Below, piece after piece: positions 46,902 to 59,129 of a stretch of 64,000 nt of DNA. Position numbers and translations under genes: made by a program. The notes under the pieces are model-generated. The model worked only from the letters and a program-made list of their open reading frames with translations. It was not told the origin of the DNA and did no database searches. How positions within the stretch are numbered: the first letter of the stretch is position 1; every line of letters starts with the position of its first letter. Source of the DNA: Avena insularis (Eukaryota; Streptophyta; Magnoliopsida; Poales; Poaceae); the NCBI GenBank assembly GCA_023614405.1, contig CM042689.1, positions 332,916,305 through 332,980,304 on the forward strand. The letters are read 5' to 3'.

Positions 46902-47217
46902 GCATTCTTGCTTTCAAAATATTTTACTCTCATAAAAGAGGGGCTCTGAAAAGAATTGATTCGCAAGCCTAACCAAATTTTTGACAGTCTATTTTGAGTT
47001 TAAGAATTATTAGCTAGCGAGTTATATGCGGTTAGGAAGCGAACTTAAGTGCAATTGGTCAGATATGTTATCCTCATGTTTAAGGTTGCATGACTTGTGA
47101 CGATGGAATATGATACAACCTTGAACTTGTGAGTTTCCCGCTTGATTTAATTTCTCTCTATTATTCTTTATAGAATTATCACTCGAGGACGAGTAACACA
47201 GCTAATCTTGGGGAAGT
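46902..47217 (+). other. 3' internal end of an Athila-like gypsy element with PPT
   Basis: Non-coding. It ends ACTCGAGGACGAGT...AATCTTGGGGAAGT directly before an LTR start; the GAGGACGAG and CTTGGGGAAGT context is typical of the 3' end of Athila-like grass elements. Confidence 0.55.
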
Positions 47218-48468
47218 TGATAGCTCCAAATATTGACACTTTTTATCAATAATTTTCCTTTGGTTTTCGCCAGGTTTCATTGGTTTTGACCTTTCAACTA
47301 ATGTTAACATCACAAATTAGCGAAACCTTGATTTCTTGTGTTGGTTTTCAGGTAATGAACACTTTTGGAAGAGCTGAGAGCATTTATGGACTAATTACAT
47401 CTGAAGAAACAAATCCCAGTTGAAGCCCCTCTCATTAGAGGCGTCCAGGGGCCATACCACCTTCCTTCCCCTCCCTTATATCAATAAAAGCAACTTTCAT
47501 GAAGGAGGGGATGAAAAAATGAACACAACCGCCACAAACAATTCTAGAAGAGAGCAGATCAGATCTGAAGAAGGAGAAGAACACCGTATCATCCTTCGAT
47601 GATCCACACCCTCCCAATCATTCACTCCACCATTATTCCCACTTGTATTGACAAAGAGAGATTCACACTTGTACTATTAGGGTTTGAAACTTTGATCTAC
47701 CTTCGTTTGTATTTGATTTGATCCTTAAACGGTATTGTGGCTTGCTACAGTAAAGTTGGGATGATTTCCGTTTCCTATATTATTATGCCTTTGATATGTT
47801 TTTGTCTCATGCTTGAGTAAATACCCATAGGCGTCGGAGATGTAGGGGATTGATAAGATGTGTTGTGCATCCTTTGTTTCCATCCATTTTTTATTGTTGT
47901 TGTGATTATTATATTATGATAATGAATATATATGTTTGCCTAATGCTTGTTGTCTAATTTAAGGGCCCAGATAACATGATCCTGAGACCTCATAGGTATG
48001 AACTTGTTTACTAGCGAATCAGCGACCCCCGAGTGACACGACCAATATCAAGGAGGAGCTAGTATTACTCGAGGATAACAAGGAACCACCAAGATTAAAT
48101 CCTTGATCTGGTCGAAAGACCTTAATTAATGTGATGACCATTACTCTCGTAATAGACAGATGTATCATTGGGACTAGGAAGAATCTACCAAGAGGACACC
48201 TAGTCGGTATATGAGTTGCTTGCCTACTCACGTATGAATAATAAGTATCACAATCACTTATCCCATTTCATTCACCTAGCACATTCACTATTACCATGAA
48301 CCGTTTCTCTCCGCTCCTAACTTCTCATCTGCAATAATCCCGAATACTTTTCTCGCTCTTTAATTTTATGTTATTTACTTCAAACATATTTCTTTACTCA
48401 AGTTTCCTCTATTATTCACTTACCCGCATCCACTCTCAATGCTTGTAGTCAATTCACTCAAGACAACG
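47218..48468 (+). repeat. Athila-like 3' LTR, interrupted
   Basis: Starts TGATAGCTCCAAATATTG after the PPT. It contains a leader-like region with poly-purine and GAAGAAGGAGAAG blocks and a TATA-like CCTTATATC near 47475. It is cut at about 48468 by the second Tat LTR. Confidence 0.55.
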
Positions 48469-49326
48469 CGTCGGAGGGATGACCCCCGGTAGGGTTAAGC
48501 AATGGTGTAAAGATAAGGTTTACCAGGACTAAGGTTGGACGATATAGGGCGGCTGACATATGCCGATATACCCAAGCCGACATTGGCTGGCATATGCAAG
48601 CTAACATATAATATATGTCGGTATAATAAATGTTGTTTCTTATATGAAGTTTCACTAAGGACGAGTTATATTGGCTAGGGTCGACTTATGGGGTTGGCAT
48701 ATGGTCACAGACTATATGTCGGCCTCAAGGTCAATGCTCCTGCCTGCTCCCAGGAAATTCGGAAGAGATAAGCATGTCTCTAGAAAGCATGCCCCTAAAT
48801 CCCAGAGGAAAGGTCCCATTAAGGGTTTCCAGGAGGGGATAATGTCATAGATACTGTTAGCGGTCATGGGCGCGTCAAGTCCCATCGTTCACAAGAATGG
48901 AATCTGGGCACAACCAATGACTTTTGCTACAACATATTCCTGGCATATTCCTGCTAGGTCATCCCTAACTTGTAACCTGGGCACCCCTTTATAAGGTGCA
49001 CCAGGGCATCCTAGAAGAGGGAAGATCGATTGTTACTTCATTTCCCCCCTTGAGCACAGAGAGGGAGAGCACTTCATCTTCCTCCTTACTCATACATCTC
49101 GAGGAGCCACTATAGACACTGTGTTGATCAAAATATAAGATCTAGCATGCAGGAGTAGGGGTCTTATCTCACTAGGAGAGCCCTAAACCTAGGTATATTG
49201 TGTGTGATTGTTTTTTCTAGTTCATGTGTAGTTACCACTGTGCTCTCCCTCCTCGGATTCCTCTTGCGTCCATCAGGCCCCGATCTCAAGCCTACCCATG
49301 GCATCTGCGGTAACACCACCATGATA
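48469..49326 (+). repeat. Degenerate Tat-lineage 5' LTR
   Basis: The start (GTCGGAGGGATGACCCCCGG...TAGGGTTAAG) resembles the Tat LTR start at 30218. It contains CCTTTATAAGG near 48987 (TATA) and ends CCCATGGCATCTGCGGTAACACC..., close to the LTR end at 30968-30997. It is followed by the PBS-like TGGTGCGCACCGCGGGGC (49329-49346). Confidence 0.72.
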
Positions 49327-49339
49327 GTTGGTGCGCACC

Positions 49340-50038
49340 GCGGGGCCAGCAGTGGCACTTGCTGGAGTGTTCATCCAGACGGGAAACATTGTTGCTGCTT
49401 CCAGTGAGCACGTCCTCTCTGGCCTCATCCAGAGGTTCAGCTTGCTAAGCATCATCAACGATAATGTTGGCTGCTTCGGCAACAGGCCGCTCCCTAGGGG
49501 AGGTCGCTTCATCGACTTTGGCGAGCATCAATTCTACGTCACACTCCACAATATTCGTGCATATCCCGAATGGGTGGTGGTAGCAGCTGATCCACCTGCT
49601 GTTTGCGCGGCTCGCGGCCGGCACACCGAGTGTTCCGCTAGATGCGTAGAGGTCATGATGACCGCTCCTGTAGCTCCTATTTTACAAGGCCACAAGGTCG
49701 GCAGTCCACCGCTAGAGAGACCATAGAACATTGCTAGCAGTAGTAGAGTAGAATTGCTGCAAGAGGTTACTGAGAAACTGGTGGTACTAGTTGCACCAGT
49801 AGAAAATCCTGCTCAGTCATTGGCTGAGTTAGAGGAGACTAGTCAAAAAATGCCTGAGGGAGCCAGGGACATAGCCCGTGCCCAACAAGACCTAGATATC
49901 ACCATTCGTGAGTATAACAAGGCTCATGGGTTTACTAGAATTAACCCCAATAAGATAGAGGGTGTGTGTAATAGAGGTAGAAACCTCAATGATGAGATAT
50001 CTAGAGCTTGGTGTTCCCCTGCTTGTTCCATAAAATGA
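49340..50038 (+). pseudogene. gag: Tat gag N-terminal fragment
   Basis: The residues FIQTGNIVAASSEHVLSGLI, DNVGCFGNRPLPRGG and AELEETSQKMPEGARDI correspond in order to the gag start of the element at 31041. An in-frame TAG at 49724-49726 follows PPLERP. The coding sequence breaks off near 50020-50038, before the capsid domain, and antisense-strand Tat sequence follows, so a large part of the element is missing or rearranged. Confidence 0.72.
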
Positions 50039-50042
50039 GTCA

Positions 50043-51120
50043 TCAGTTCTGGTATAGATACGCAGTCCTGGAGTTTTTTTGCAAGAGCAGTTTTCTCGGC
50101 TGCACCGAGATAGAAAAATAGGTAGAAGTGGGATGAGAAATGTACAAGTCAAACTAAAGAAGAGGGTGTACCTTCAGTAGCAGCAATTTTCTTATGCAGC
50201 TCCTCAACCACTGCTTGAGCATCAGCTGAAAAACAAGAGAAAAAATAAGTCGACAAGCAAGCGACAACATTCGAGAAAATGCGAAAAGAGCTACTTTTCC
50301 CCCACCTCGTCGTCCAGCCCCTCCTGAATTACTCGAAGATGCCTATGTTTCTAGAGAATCTTCTGGAACAACTTGGCCTGAGCATTATAGAAAACCTGAA
50401 AAAGATGCAAAGTTAGAAAATCAGATTTTAAGTTTCAAACCGACTAAACTCGACTGAAACCTCGGAAAATGGAGGATCAATTTTCAGATCTAGGCTGAGT
50501 AAAACTCGGCCAATATCTAAAAAATGGAGGATCGATTTTAAGATCCAGGACTAGTAAAACTCGATCAGTATCTCGGAAAATGGAGGATCGATGATCGATT
50601 TTAAGATCTAGGACGAGTAAAACTTTACATGTATCTTAGAAATGGGAGGATCAATTTTAAGATCCAGGCCGAGTAAAACTCGACCAGTATCTTAGAAAAT
50701 GGAGCATCAATTTTAAGATCCAGGCCGAGTAAAACTCAACCTGGATCACAGATAATGGAGGATCGATTTTAAAATCCAGGCCGAGTAAAAACTCAGCCCG
50801 TATCTCAGAAAATGGAGGATCGATTTTAAGAATCAAGCCGAGTAAACTCGACCTAAGTCTCAGGAAATAGGAATTGATTCCACGCTAATAATATGATCAA
50901 CGAGAGTCTCAGAAAATATGATCTATGAGATTCCGGCCAAAGAAATATTTTATTTGGTTGGAACCTCGGGACTAGGAAGTACATATGTCTAGTATAAGCA
51001 TGAATAGAGTTAAGAAATGTGTGTACCTCCAAGATCTTGTCAGCCTTGACCAAAGCAGTTCTAGCCTCATACATCTTCTCAGCGATGGTCTTTGGGACGA
51101 GTTCTGTTTGCTGATTGGGG
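50043..51120 (-). pseudogene. Spliced antisense gene fragment of a Tat element
   Basis: Minus-strand exons with GT/AG borders: 51120-51027 (AEKMYEARTALVKADKILE), 50395-50295 (FYNAQAKLFQKIL, a TAG, then VIQEGLDDEVG), 50225-50172 (DAQAVVEELHKKIAATE) and 50093-50043 (EKTALAKKLQD). The last junction preserves the reading phase exactly; the second does not, consistent with decay. The residues suggest a coiled coil. Antisense genes are known in Tat elements, so this is probably the coiled-coil part of one. It sits next to gag, which is not its normal place. Confidence 0.5.
50471..50869 (+). repeat. 55-57-bp tandem repeats within an antisense intron
   Basis: Unit GGAGGATCGATTTTAAGATC...GAGTAAAACTCG. 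Starts at 50471, 50526, 50582, 50645, 50701, 50757 and 50814; the third unit is longer by an internal GATCGAT duplication. The array lies inside the inferred first intron (51026-50396). Confidence 0.88.
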
Positions 51121-51121
51121 T

Positions 51122-53626
51122 TGTTGGAGATATGCCTAAGATGCAATAATAAAATAATTATTATTATATCTTTTTGTTTATGATAAATGTTTACATCCCG
51201 TGGTATAATTGTATTAACCAAGAACATTAATACTTGTGTGTTTTGTAAACATAAAAGAGTCCTAGTAAGCCTCTTGTTAAACTAGCGTGTTGATTAATAG
51301 ATGATCATGGTTGCCTAATCTTGGACATTAGATGTTATTAATAACAAGATCATGACATTAGGAGAATAATGTGATGGACACACTCCTATAGTTAGCATAG
51401 CATAAGATCAAGTCATTTAGAGTTTGTTTGCTATAATCTTTCAAATACATAGTAACCTAATCCTTCGACCATGAGATCATGTTAATCACCATCACCGGAT
51501 GGATACTTTGATGACATCAAACACCACTTCCATAACTAGGTGGTTATAAAGGTGACATTAGGTATTCTAAAAGTATGTGTTGAAGCACATGGATCAAGAG
51601 TGGGATTTGTCCATCCATATGATAGATAGATATACTCTGGGCCCTCTCGGTGGAATGTCATCCAATTGGCTTGCAAGCATGTGACTAGGTCATAAGGGAT
51701 GTCATATCGGAGCAGTAAAAGTACTTATCGATGTGAGGTTGAACTAGGTATAGAGATACCGACGATCAAACCTCGGATAAGTAAAGTATCGCGTGGCAAA
51801 GGGAATCAATATCATATGTAAATGGTTCATTCGATCATGAAGTCATTGTAGAAATATGTGGGATCCGTATGGATTTCCAGATCCCTCTATTGGTTATTGA
51901 TCGGAGAGGTGTATCGATCATGTCTGCATAGTTCATGAACCGTAGGGAGACACACTTAAGGATTCGATGTTGTTTGAGTAGATATGGAATGTGAGTTGGA
52001 GACCGAATGTTGTTCGTAGTCTCGGATTGTATCCAGGACATCACGAGGAGATCCAGAATGGTCTGAAGAATAAGATTCATATAAGGAAAGTCAATTTTCG
52101 GGGTTCAGAAATATTTTCGGTGTTTTGACCGGAAGCTTCTAGAATGTTCTAGGGACAAACCCTAGTTTGTCAAACCCTAAATAAGGAAAGGGGGAATTTT
52201 CCCACCTCTTCACTTGGCCAAGTTGGGGAAGGAGTGGGTCAAGGGCTAGGAACTCTTGGCCGCACTCCACCTCCATATAAGGAGGGGTGGGGGCGTACCA
52301 CCCCTTGTCCCTTGCCCTTGGCTCTAAACCCTAGCCGCCACCTCTCTCCCTCCTCCGTCTTACTTCTCCAACTTAGGCAAAGCACTGTAGGGATTCTCCA
52401 CCACCACCACCACGCCATCGTGATGCTGGGATTCCGAGGGGATCTACTACCTCCGTTGCCCGCTGGAATGGGGAGAGGAAGGTCTTCATCGACTCCGTAC
52501 GTGTGACCGAGTGTAGAAGCGCTACCGGAACACGGCGCCGGAAGGATCATCTACACGATCTTAAGATCAGTAAGTGATCGACTACATCAACCACGAGAAT
52601 CTGATCTCGTTAAACACTTCGGATCTACAAGGGTTAGTTCTCTTCCAGAACATTCTAGAAGCTTCCGATCAAAATACCAAAAACATTTTTGAACCCCGGA
52701 AAATGACTTTCCTTATATGAATCTTATTCTGTGGACCATTCCGGATCTCCTCATGATGTCCTGGATCCAATCCGAGACTCCAAAGAACATTCGGTCTCCA
52801 ACTCATATTCCATATCTACTTAAACAACATTGAACATTAAGTGTGCCACCCTACGGTTCGCGAACTATGCAGACATGATCGAGACACCTTTACGTTCAAT
52901 AACCAACAGCGAGATGTGGAGATCCATAATGGCTCCCACATAAGCAACGATGACTTCATGATCGAATGAACCATTCACATATGATACTGATTCCCTTTGT
53001 CGTGTGATACTTTACTTATCCGAGGTTCGATCGGTATCTCTATACTTAGTTCAACCTCGCTTAAACTCTAGTCACATTCTTACAAGCCAATTGGATGACA
53101 TTCCACCGAGAGCCAGTATATCTATATCTATCATGGATGGACACATCACAAATCCCACCTTTGATTCATAACACATGCTTCGAATACCTAATGCCACCTT
53201 TATAACCATCCAGTTACAGAAGTGGCATTTGATGTCATCAAAGTACTCATCCGGTGACGGTGATTAAAATGATCTAATGGTCGAAGGATTAGGTTACTAT
53301 GTATCTAAAAGCTTGTAGAAAAATGAACTTAATGACTTGATCTTATGCTACACTTACTATGGGTGTGTGTCCATAACATCATTCTCCTAATGATATGATC
53401 TTATTATTAATAACATCCAATGTCCATGATCAGGAAAAATGATCATCTATTAATCAACAAGCTAGTTTAACAATAGGCTTACTAGGAACTCTTTTATGTT
53501 TACAAAACACACAAGTATTAATGTTTCCTATTAATACAATTATAGAATGGGATGTAAACATTTATCATAAACACAAAGATATAATAATAACCACTTTATT
53601 ATTGCCTCTTGGGCATATCTCCAATA
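51122..53626. repeat. Fold-back of two inverted BARE/Angela-like LTRs
   Basis: Left arm 51122-52152 begins TGTTGGAGATATGCC, the start of a BARE/Angela-type LTR; right arm 52645-53626 is its inverted counterpart ending GGCATATCTCCAATA. The arms match along about 1 kb with scattered differences (for example TTTATGATAAATGTTTACATCCC against GGGATGTAAACATTTATCATAAA-like ends). The 492-bp spacer continues the left LTR (CATATAAGG promoter, CGTACGTGTGACCGAG). No internal coding region. Flanks (GGGGT left, GAGAT right) are not a target duplication. Confidence 0.85.
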
Positions 53627-54632
53627 GAGATCGCCTATGCGGCCTCGATCAAGACCACCGAACTCGTTCAGCGCCCGATATATTTCGCTAGCATGATGCT
53701 CCAGGATGCTTGCAAGTGATACCTCATGCAGCAGAAGTTCCTCTACGCGCTCCTCGTGGCGTTGCTCAAGCTGCGCCACTACATCTAGGGCCACCCCATC
53801 TGGGTGGTCACCAAGTTTCCCCTGGAAATGATCCTGCTTAACCCTAGCGCCATAGATCGAGTGGCCGAGTGGGCCATCGAGCTGCATCCTTTTGAGCTGA
53901 CGTTTGACACCACACCCACCGTCCATGGACATCCCTGGAAGAGCTTGCGGCAGAATGGACCGATCCAGGAGGAAACGAAGCTTCGAAGGAATGACCGAGC
54001 TCCCTAGGAAACTGGCCCTAGGTCACTGGTTCATGAACTTCGATGGAGCGTTCAACGGTGACAGAGCAAGAGCGGCCGCCATGCTCACGTCCCAGATTGT
54101 TTATAAACTCTTCTATGTTGTGGATTTATTATTTAGGGACGAAGTCAAACACCCCAACAACATCACCGAATACAAGGGCCTCATCGTTGGCCTCAAGGTG
54201 GCAATCTCTCTCGGCATCAAGCGCATCACAGTCCAGGGGGACTGTCTGCTCCTCGTCAACTCTTCCAACAAAACCTACAGTCCCAAGGATGAGCACATGG
54301 CACCATATCTTGAGGAGGTGCGAAGGCTCGAGAAGCATTTCCTAGGCATGGACCTGCCCCACATCCCTCTAGGGACAACCACGAGGTAGATGAGACCACC
54401 AAGTGCGCATCCCGGCGAGATCCCCAATAGCTAGGAGTCTTTGAAGAAAGGCTATTTGAGCCCTCGGCCGCCCCGCCGAGTGAAGAAAAATCCAACTCCG
54501 AGGATCTTCCACCCCATCCCATTAGGTGCCCCTGATTGTGGTCCACCCTCGAGCAACATGCTTGTCTTGGCAGCCACTACCTAGGAGTCAGATTGGATCA
54601 TTGATCTCAAGAGCTACCTGCAAGATGACATC
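53627..54632 (+). pseudogene. pol: Tat RNase H, archaeal-type RNase H and linker fragment
   Basis: Starts inside RNase H (RPIYFASMMLQDA) with stops at about 53728 and 53787, then DRVAEWAIELHPFEL. A frame change leads to the archaeal-type RNase H: WFMNFDGAF (Asp), NITEYKGLIVGL (Glu), VQGDCLLLVN (Asp), ending near 54390. The linker SDWIIDLKSYLQDD precedes where integrase would start. It is cut at 54632 by an Athila-like LTR. Confidence 0.75.
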
Positions 54633-56041
54633 TGATACTTGCATTTTGCATCATCATTTTTAGGACCTTTATGCACAGTTTAGAATCATATTTTCCTTGA
54701 TCCATCATTATTTATGCATATTTAGAGGATTTATGGTACTTTCCTACAAAGTCCCTTTCATTGGTGTTTAATTTCTGGGAGGTAGAAAACCTCCTTTTTC
54801 ATGTTTTTTCTATTTCAGGACCTTCTGGACGTCAATAAATCGAAGGAAAAATACCTGATCAGTTTTTCACCAGGAGAATCAACTTGGGGCAAAGAATGAA
54901 GCGAGGGGATACACGAGGACCAAAAGAGCATAGGTGGCGCAACCACCCCCTGGGCGTGCCACCCATCCTCTTTCGGCCCTTGAGCATCGTCTCGGCCTCT
55001 CCTTTGGCGTACCCCCTTATATACCCAGAAAACCTAGTTTCCTATAAGCAGGGAAATTTTGGCAAAAAAGAGTGCCACTAGAGTCACGATCTTTGTTTCG
55101 GGGGTCAGATTGGTCCTGCTCTCCACCCTGGGAGTGGGATTTCGAGGTCTTCTCCACCACCACCATCATCAACATCATCACCAACGACCATGAGTTCATC
55201 CTTGATCATCATGTGTGAGTAATTCCCTATGGGCATGTGAGGTGGATGGGGATTGGATGAGATCCATCATGTAATCATCCATATGTATCGAGATTTGAGG
55301 TGTTTATCTTGTAGACATTCTTGTATGAGTGTTGGTATACTTTTTCTATGTTTAATGGTTGTTGCTAGGGCCCGAGTGACATGATTTCAGTACTGAACTT
55401 TTATTGCCCAATCATATATTTGAGTTTGATATGTATTTTCAAAGTGTATTACCTATTATTATGTTGAACCTACAAACCCTAAGGTGACAGTTAGGGAAAA
55501 CAATGGGAATATATGATAGTTTTGAGGACATTTTGTGTTCATGAAGTGTTAATGCTTTGTACTGGTCTATTTGAAAGGTAGATCTTAATTTCATGTAGTA
55601 CCAAGTTGGCCCCGGTGTAATAGGCAGGCAGGACAAAAGATATTATGCAAACTTACATGCATGATTATGTTTGGAGCACACACCTACACACAACTGAATT
55701 AGAGATAAATGCCATGGTAATAGGGTAAATTATATGATGGATATCATTCATACAATATCCTACTATCACCTCATGCTTGTGTTTTAGCCACTGAAAGTTT
55801 CACAACATTACTTTCGGTGAAAACTAGAAATATGCTGCTTTATTTTACTGCTTTAAATCAAGTGCCATAAATGACCACTTTATTTGAAATTTTATTGATA
55901 TACATGTGTGATTCAGAGTGACGTCTCAATTGCTAAAGTCTTATTGGTATTCTTGTGTTCCCCTTGAGTCGAACTATAAATTTGGGTAATACTTCCCATC
56001 GAAGATTTCAACGATCCCCTATACTTGAGGGCATCAAGACA
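54633..56041 (+). repeat. 5' LTR of Athila-like element 1
   Basis: TGATACTTGCATTTTGCATC...GGCATCAAGACA, about 1.4 kb, followed by a spacer and PBS. TATA-like TTATATAC near 55017. The 5 bases before it (ACATC, 54628-54632) are the expected TSD; the other copy is not visible. It interrupts the Tat pol linker. Confidence 0.72.
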
Positions 56042-56046
56042 TTTTG

Positions 56047-56064
56047 TGGCGCCATTCTCGGGGA
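56047..56064 (+). other. tRNA-Asp-type primer binding site
   Basis: TGGCGCCATTCTCGGGGA, close to the plant tRNA-Asp complement TGGCGCCGTTGCCGGGGA used by Athila elements. Confidence 0.7.
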
Positions 56065-56126
56065 ACCTAGATTTATTGGTAAGACCAGTTCTTATCATTT
56101 ACTTATTATACTTACTTGTCTCTCAT

Positions 56127-57992
56127 CATGGGAAAGAGTAAGGATGTTCCTAAGAAGTATATTATGCCTTCTACTACAAGAAGAGGTACGGATTTGTCGG
56201 CCCTCTAGGACAAACTTTTCACCCAATGTTATTACTACTCCTGCCATTAAAAAGAAAACTACTATCCTAGCAAGTTCACCATTGTATAAGATGTCTACTA
56301 GTATTGAAAAAGATTTGTTGGATTAGGGCCAAGATAAAGAGGGGACGCCTGATTTATCTAAGTCTGTATCCAATGATGATATTGAATCTAAATATGATAA
56401 AGATGAACATGTTAATGAAAAGGTAATGCCACTAGTTATAAAAAGACACCTAGTAAAGAGGATATTGCTTTCAGTAAAGCTTTTATGAGTCTTGATCTAG
56501 ATAACTTGGATAAATTTGTAGAAACTCTAAGTACTTTTTTTCTAGAAAAACTATTTACCGTTGCTAGTAAATGCAAAGAAACTGCAATATTCATTAAATA
56601 TAAGGATTATGATTTTGAAATTGACCCTGAAATAATAGAAAGAGTGGAAGCATCTAAGTTCTATGGTAAATAATAAGAATTTCCCTATGAGCATTTAATG
56701 AATTTAGAAGATACTGATTGCCTATTTGGAAAAACTGAGATACAACAATGCTATTATTTCTTAAAATTGTTCCCCTTCTATTTAGGAGGAGATGCAAAAA
56801 CTTGGTACCAATCATTAGCTCATAAGTCCATTACTAGTAAGGAAGCATGCTTGTATGTTTTTTCCATAAGTATATTTCTGATAGTTAAATACATGCCATG
56901 AGAGTTGAAATTAGTAACTTCACACAAAACAAAGAAGAAAGTATTCGTCAATCTTGGGGGAGATTTTGTGCTATTGGAAGGAGACGTCCTGCACATGGTT
57001 TTAAGGATAATGAATTGCTTGATACATTTTATAGTGGACTAACTAAAAGTTCTAGAACCTATCTAGACAGTGTTGTAGGAAATATTTTCAGGGACATGAC
57101 TATTGAGGAAGCTAAGGAATTATTGAATACTATTACTCAGAATTATCATGATTGGCATATTGAAGAAGAAGAGAAAAGTGAAAGACTCATAACAAGGCAG
57201 GTGTTCTCATATTATCTAATGAAAATATGGAAGAATCTCATAAATCTATGAAGGAAAGGGGTATTAAATCCTCTCATTTAAAGGAACTTTCTAATAAGGG
57301 TTTTAAATTCCCTATTGATAAACCATGTTTCCCTATTCAAGTTCATGCTATATTTTCTTCTGAAAGCAATGGAAAGGTATCACTTCATACTGAAATATCT
57401 TGTGTTGATCATTCTAGCAATTTTGTTCCTCATCAAGAAATATATGATCATAGTATTGAAAGGGAAATAATAAAGAAATCTCATAAGATAAATGTTCTCC
57501 ATGAGAGAGTAGTCTCTTGTGTTGACTCTCTTAAGATGACTATTAAGCATTGCAAAATGATGAACAATCAAGTTGAACAAATGATTTCTCTTCAAAATAA
57601 ATTATATGAAGAGCTTCTTAATAAGAAGAAGCAAATTTGCGAAGTTAATACAAGGGAGGCTCTAGCACTCAGGATGCTAATTATCCTGATGGATAACCAA
57701 AAAAGGAAAGAGCAGGAGGCTCTTAAGAAGAAGTCAATTGTAGGAAAATCTCCCAATCAAAATGAAAATAATGGGAGTTCTGAAGATCAAGAAAATGATG
57801 TCTCTCTCTCTGATGTTGAAACTGAGGATAATAATAATGAAGAAGATGATGTGGAAATGTCCCAACCAAATGAAGAATCACAAGAAGAGGAGAATAATGA
57901 AGAATTTGAGCCCATTGTAAGTGAGGACCCTCAATCATCAAGGTATAAAAATAAGAAGAAGAAGCCTCCACCACAACCAATAGGTAAAGAAA
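56127..57992 (+). pseudogene. gag: Athila-like gag (element 1)
   Basis: Starts at ATG 56127 (MGKSKDVPKKY). The gag core reads FPFYLGGDAKTWYQSLAHKS, then after a frame change RVEISNFTQNKEESI, GRRRPAHGFKDNELLDTFY and YLDSVVGNIFRDMTIEEAK. A long Glu/Asn/Lys-rich segment follows (57700-57960). Stops or frame breaks occur at about 56205, 56325, 56670, 56890 and 57240. The blocks match the retrotransposon gag of Athila-type elements. Confidence 0.78.
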
Positions 57993-58788
57993 GTGATCCA
58001 TTGGGTACAAAGACCCATACCATATCCCCAAGAGGTAATGAAAATTTTGGATGATGCATGGTTTGAGAAGTTTATTGAATTAGTAAAAAGTTTATACTTG
58101 AAAATTCCATTAGTTGATGCTATTAAAGTAACTCCATATTCCAAATATGTGAAAGATATTGTGACTAATAAAAGAAAGATACCAAATGAAGCTATTACTG
58201 CCATGCTTGCTGACTATTCTTTTAAGGGAAAACTACCTGAAAAGAGAGGGGATCCAGGTATTCCAACTATTCCCTGCACCATTAAAAATACTCGTGTAAA
58301 ATATGCCTTATGTGATCTTGGAGCTGGAGTAAGTGTCATGCCTTTCACTCTTTATAAGAAACCTAACCTAAATAAATTAGTACCTACTAAAGTTTCACTT
58401 CAAATGGCTAACAAATCTACTCATATTCCTATTGCTATATGTGAGGATGTTCCTATTATGATTGCTAATGTGCATATTCCCACAGACTTTGTCATATTAG
58501 ATATGCCTGAAGATGATAATTTATCTATTATTCTGGGTAGACCTTTTCTAAATACTCTAGGGGTTGTGATTAATTGTACTAAAAGCATGGTAACATTTAA
58601 TGTGAAAGGAAAGGAGCACACTATATTTCCCAAAGAAGAATGCTATTGAGTTACCTAAGAGAAGTGTTAATGCCATTGAACCAAGAGTTCTTATAATTGG
58701 AAGTTTTGAAATTCCTATTCCTCCTACAAAGCCTAATTATGAAATAATAATGGTTGGAACTATTCCAATCCATTATGAGGTACCTTGA
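57993..58788 (+). pseudogene. pol: Athila-like aspartic protease (element 1)
   Basis: Frame-shifted against gag near 57993-58050. KYALCDLGAGVSVMPFTLY carries the active-site Asp (DLGA), followed by FVILDMPEDDNLSIILGRPF. The frame ends at TGA after KEECY (58649); a little more protease-side sequence follows to about 58788. No RT follows. Confidence 0.78.
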
Positions 58789-58984
58789 ATTTCTTCTTCT
58801 TAAAACAATAAAATGAACCATTGTTTCTATCCTTATCATAGTATTAATGAGACTTGATCAACCTCATTTTTAACATGATAATGATGAGATTATGATTGCC
58901 ATTTAAATTATTTCTACAATAGTATTATAGTTTACTTGAATTAATTTATTTAAAATTAGTTACTTTAATTATTTTATGTCTGTT

Positions 58985-59125
58985 TTTTACAAGTTCTGAT
59001 TTCAGGAAAGTTAGCTTCAAGGTGGCAGGGTCCATTAGTTGTACAGCAGGTGTGCCACTCCGGAGCCATTCTTCTTCATGAAGACTTCAATGGTAAAGCT
59101 CATGTCGTTAATGGATGATGGCTGT
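58985..59125 (+). pseudogene. pol: Integrase C-terminal remnant (element 1)
   Basis: GKLASRWQGPLVVQQVCHSGAIL and DFNGKAHVVNG resemble the last part of Athila integrase (SRWDGPF...VNG), given here in part as SRWQGPLVVQQV. It lies only about 200 bp after protease, so RT, RNase H and most of integrase have been deleted. Confidence 0.55.
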
Positions 59126-59129
59126 GTAA

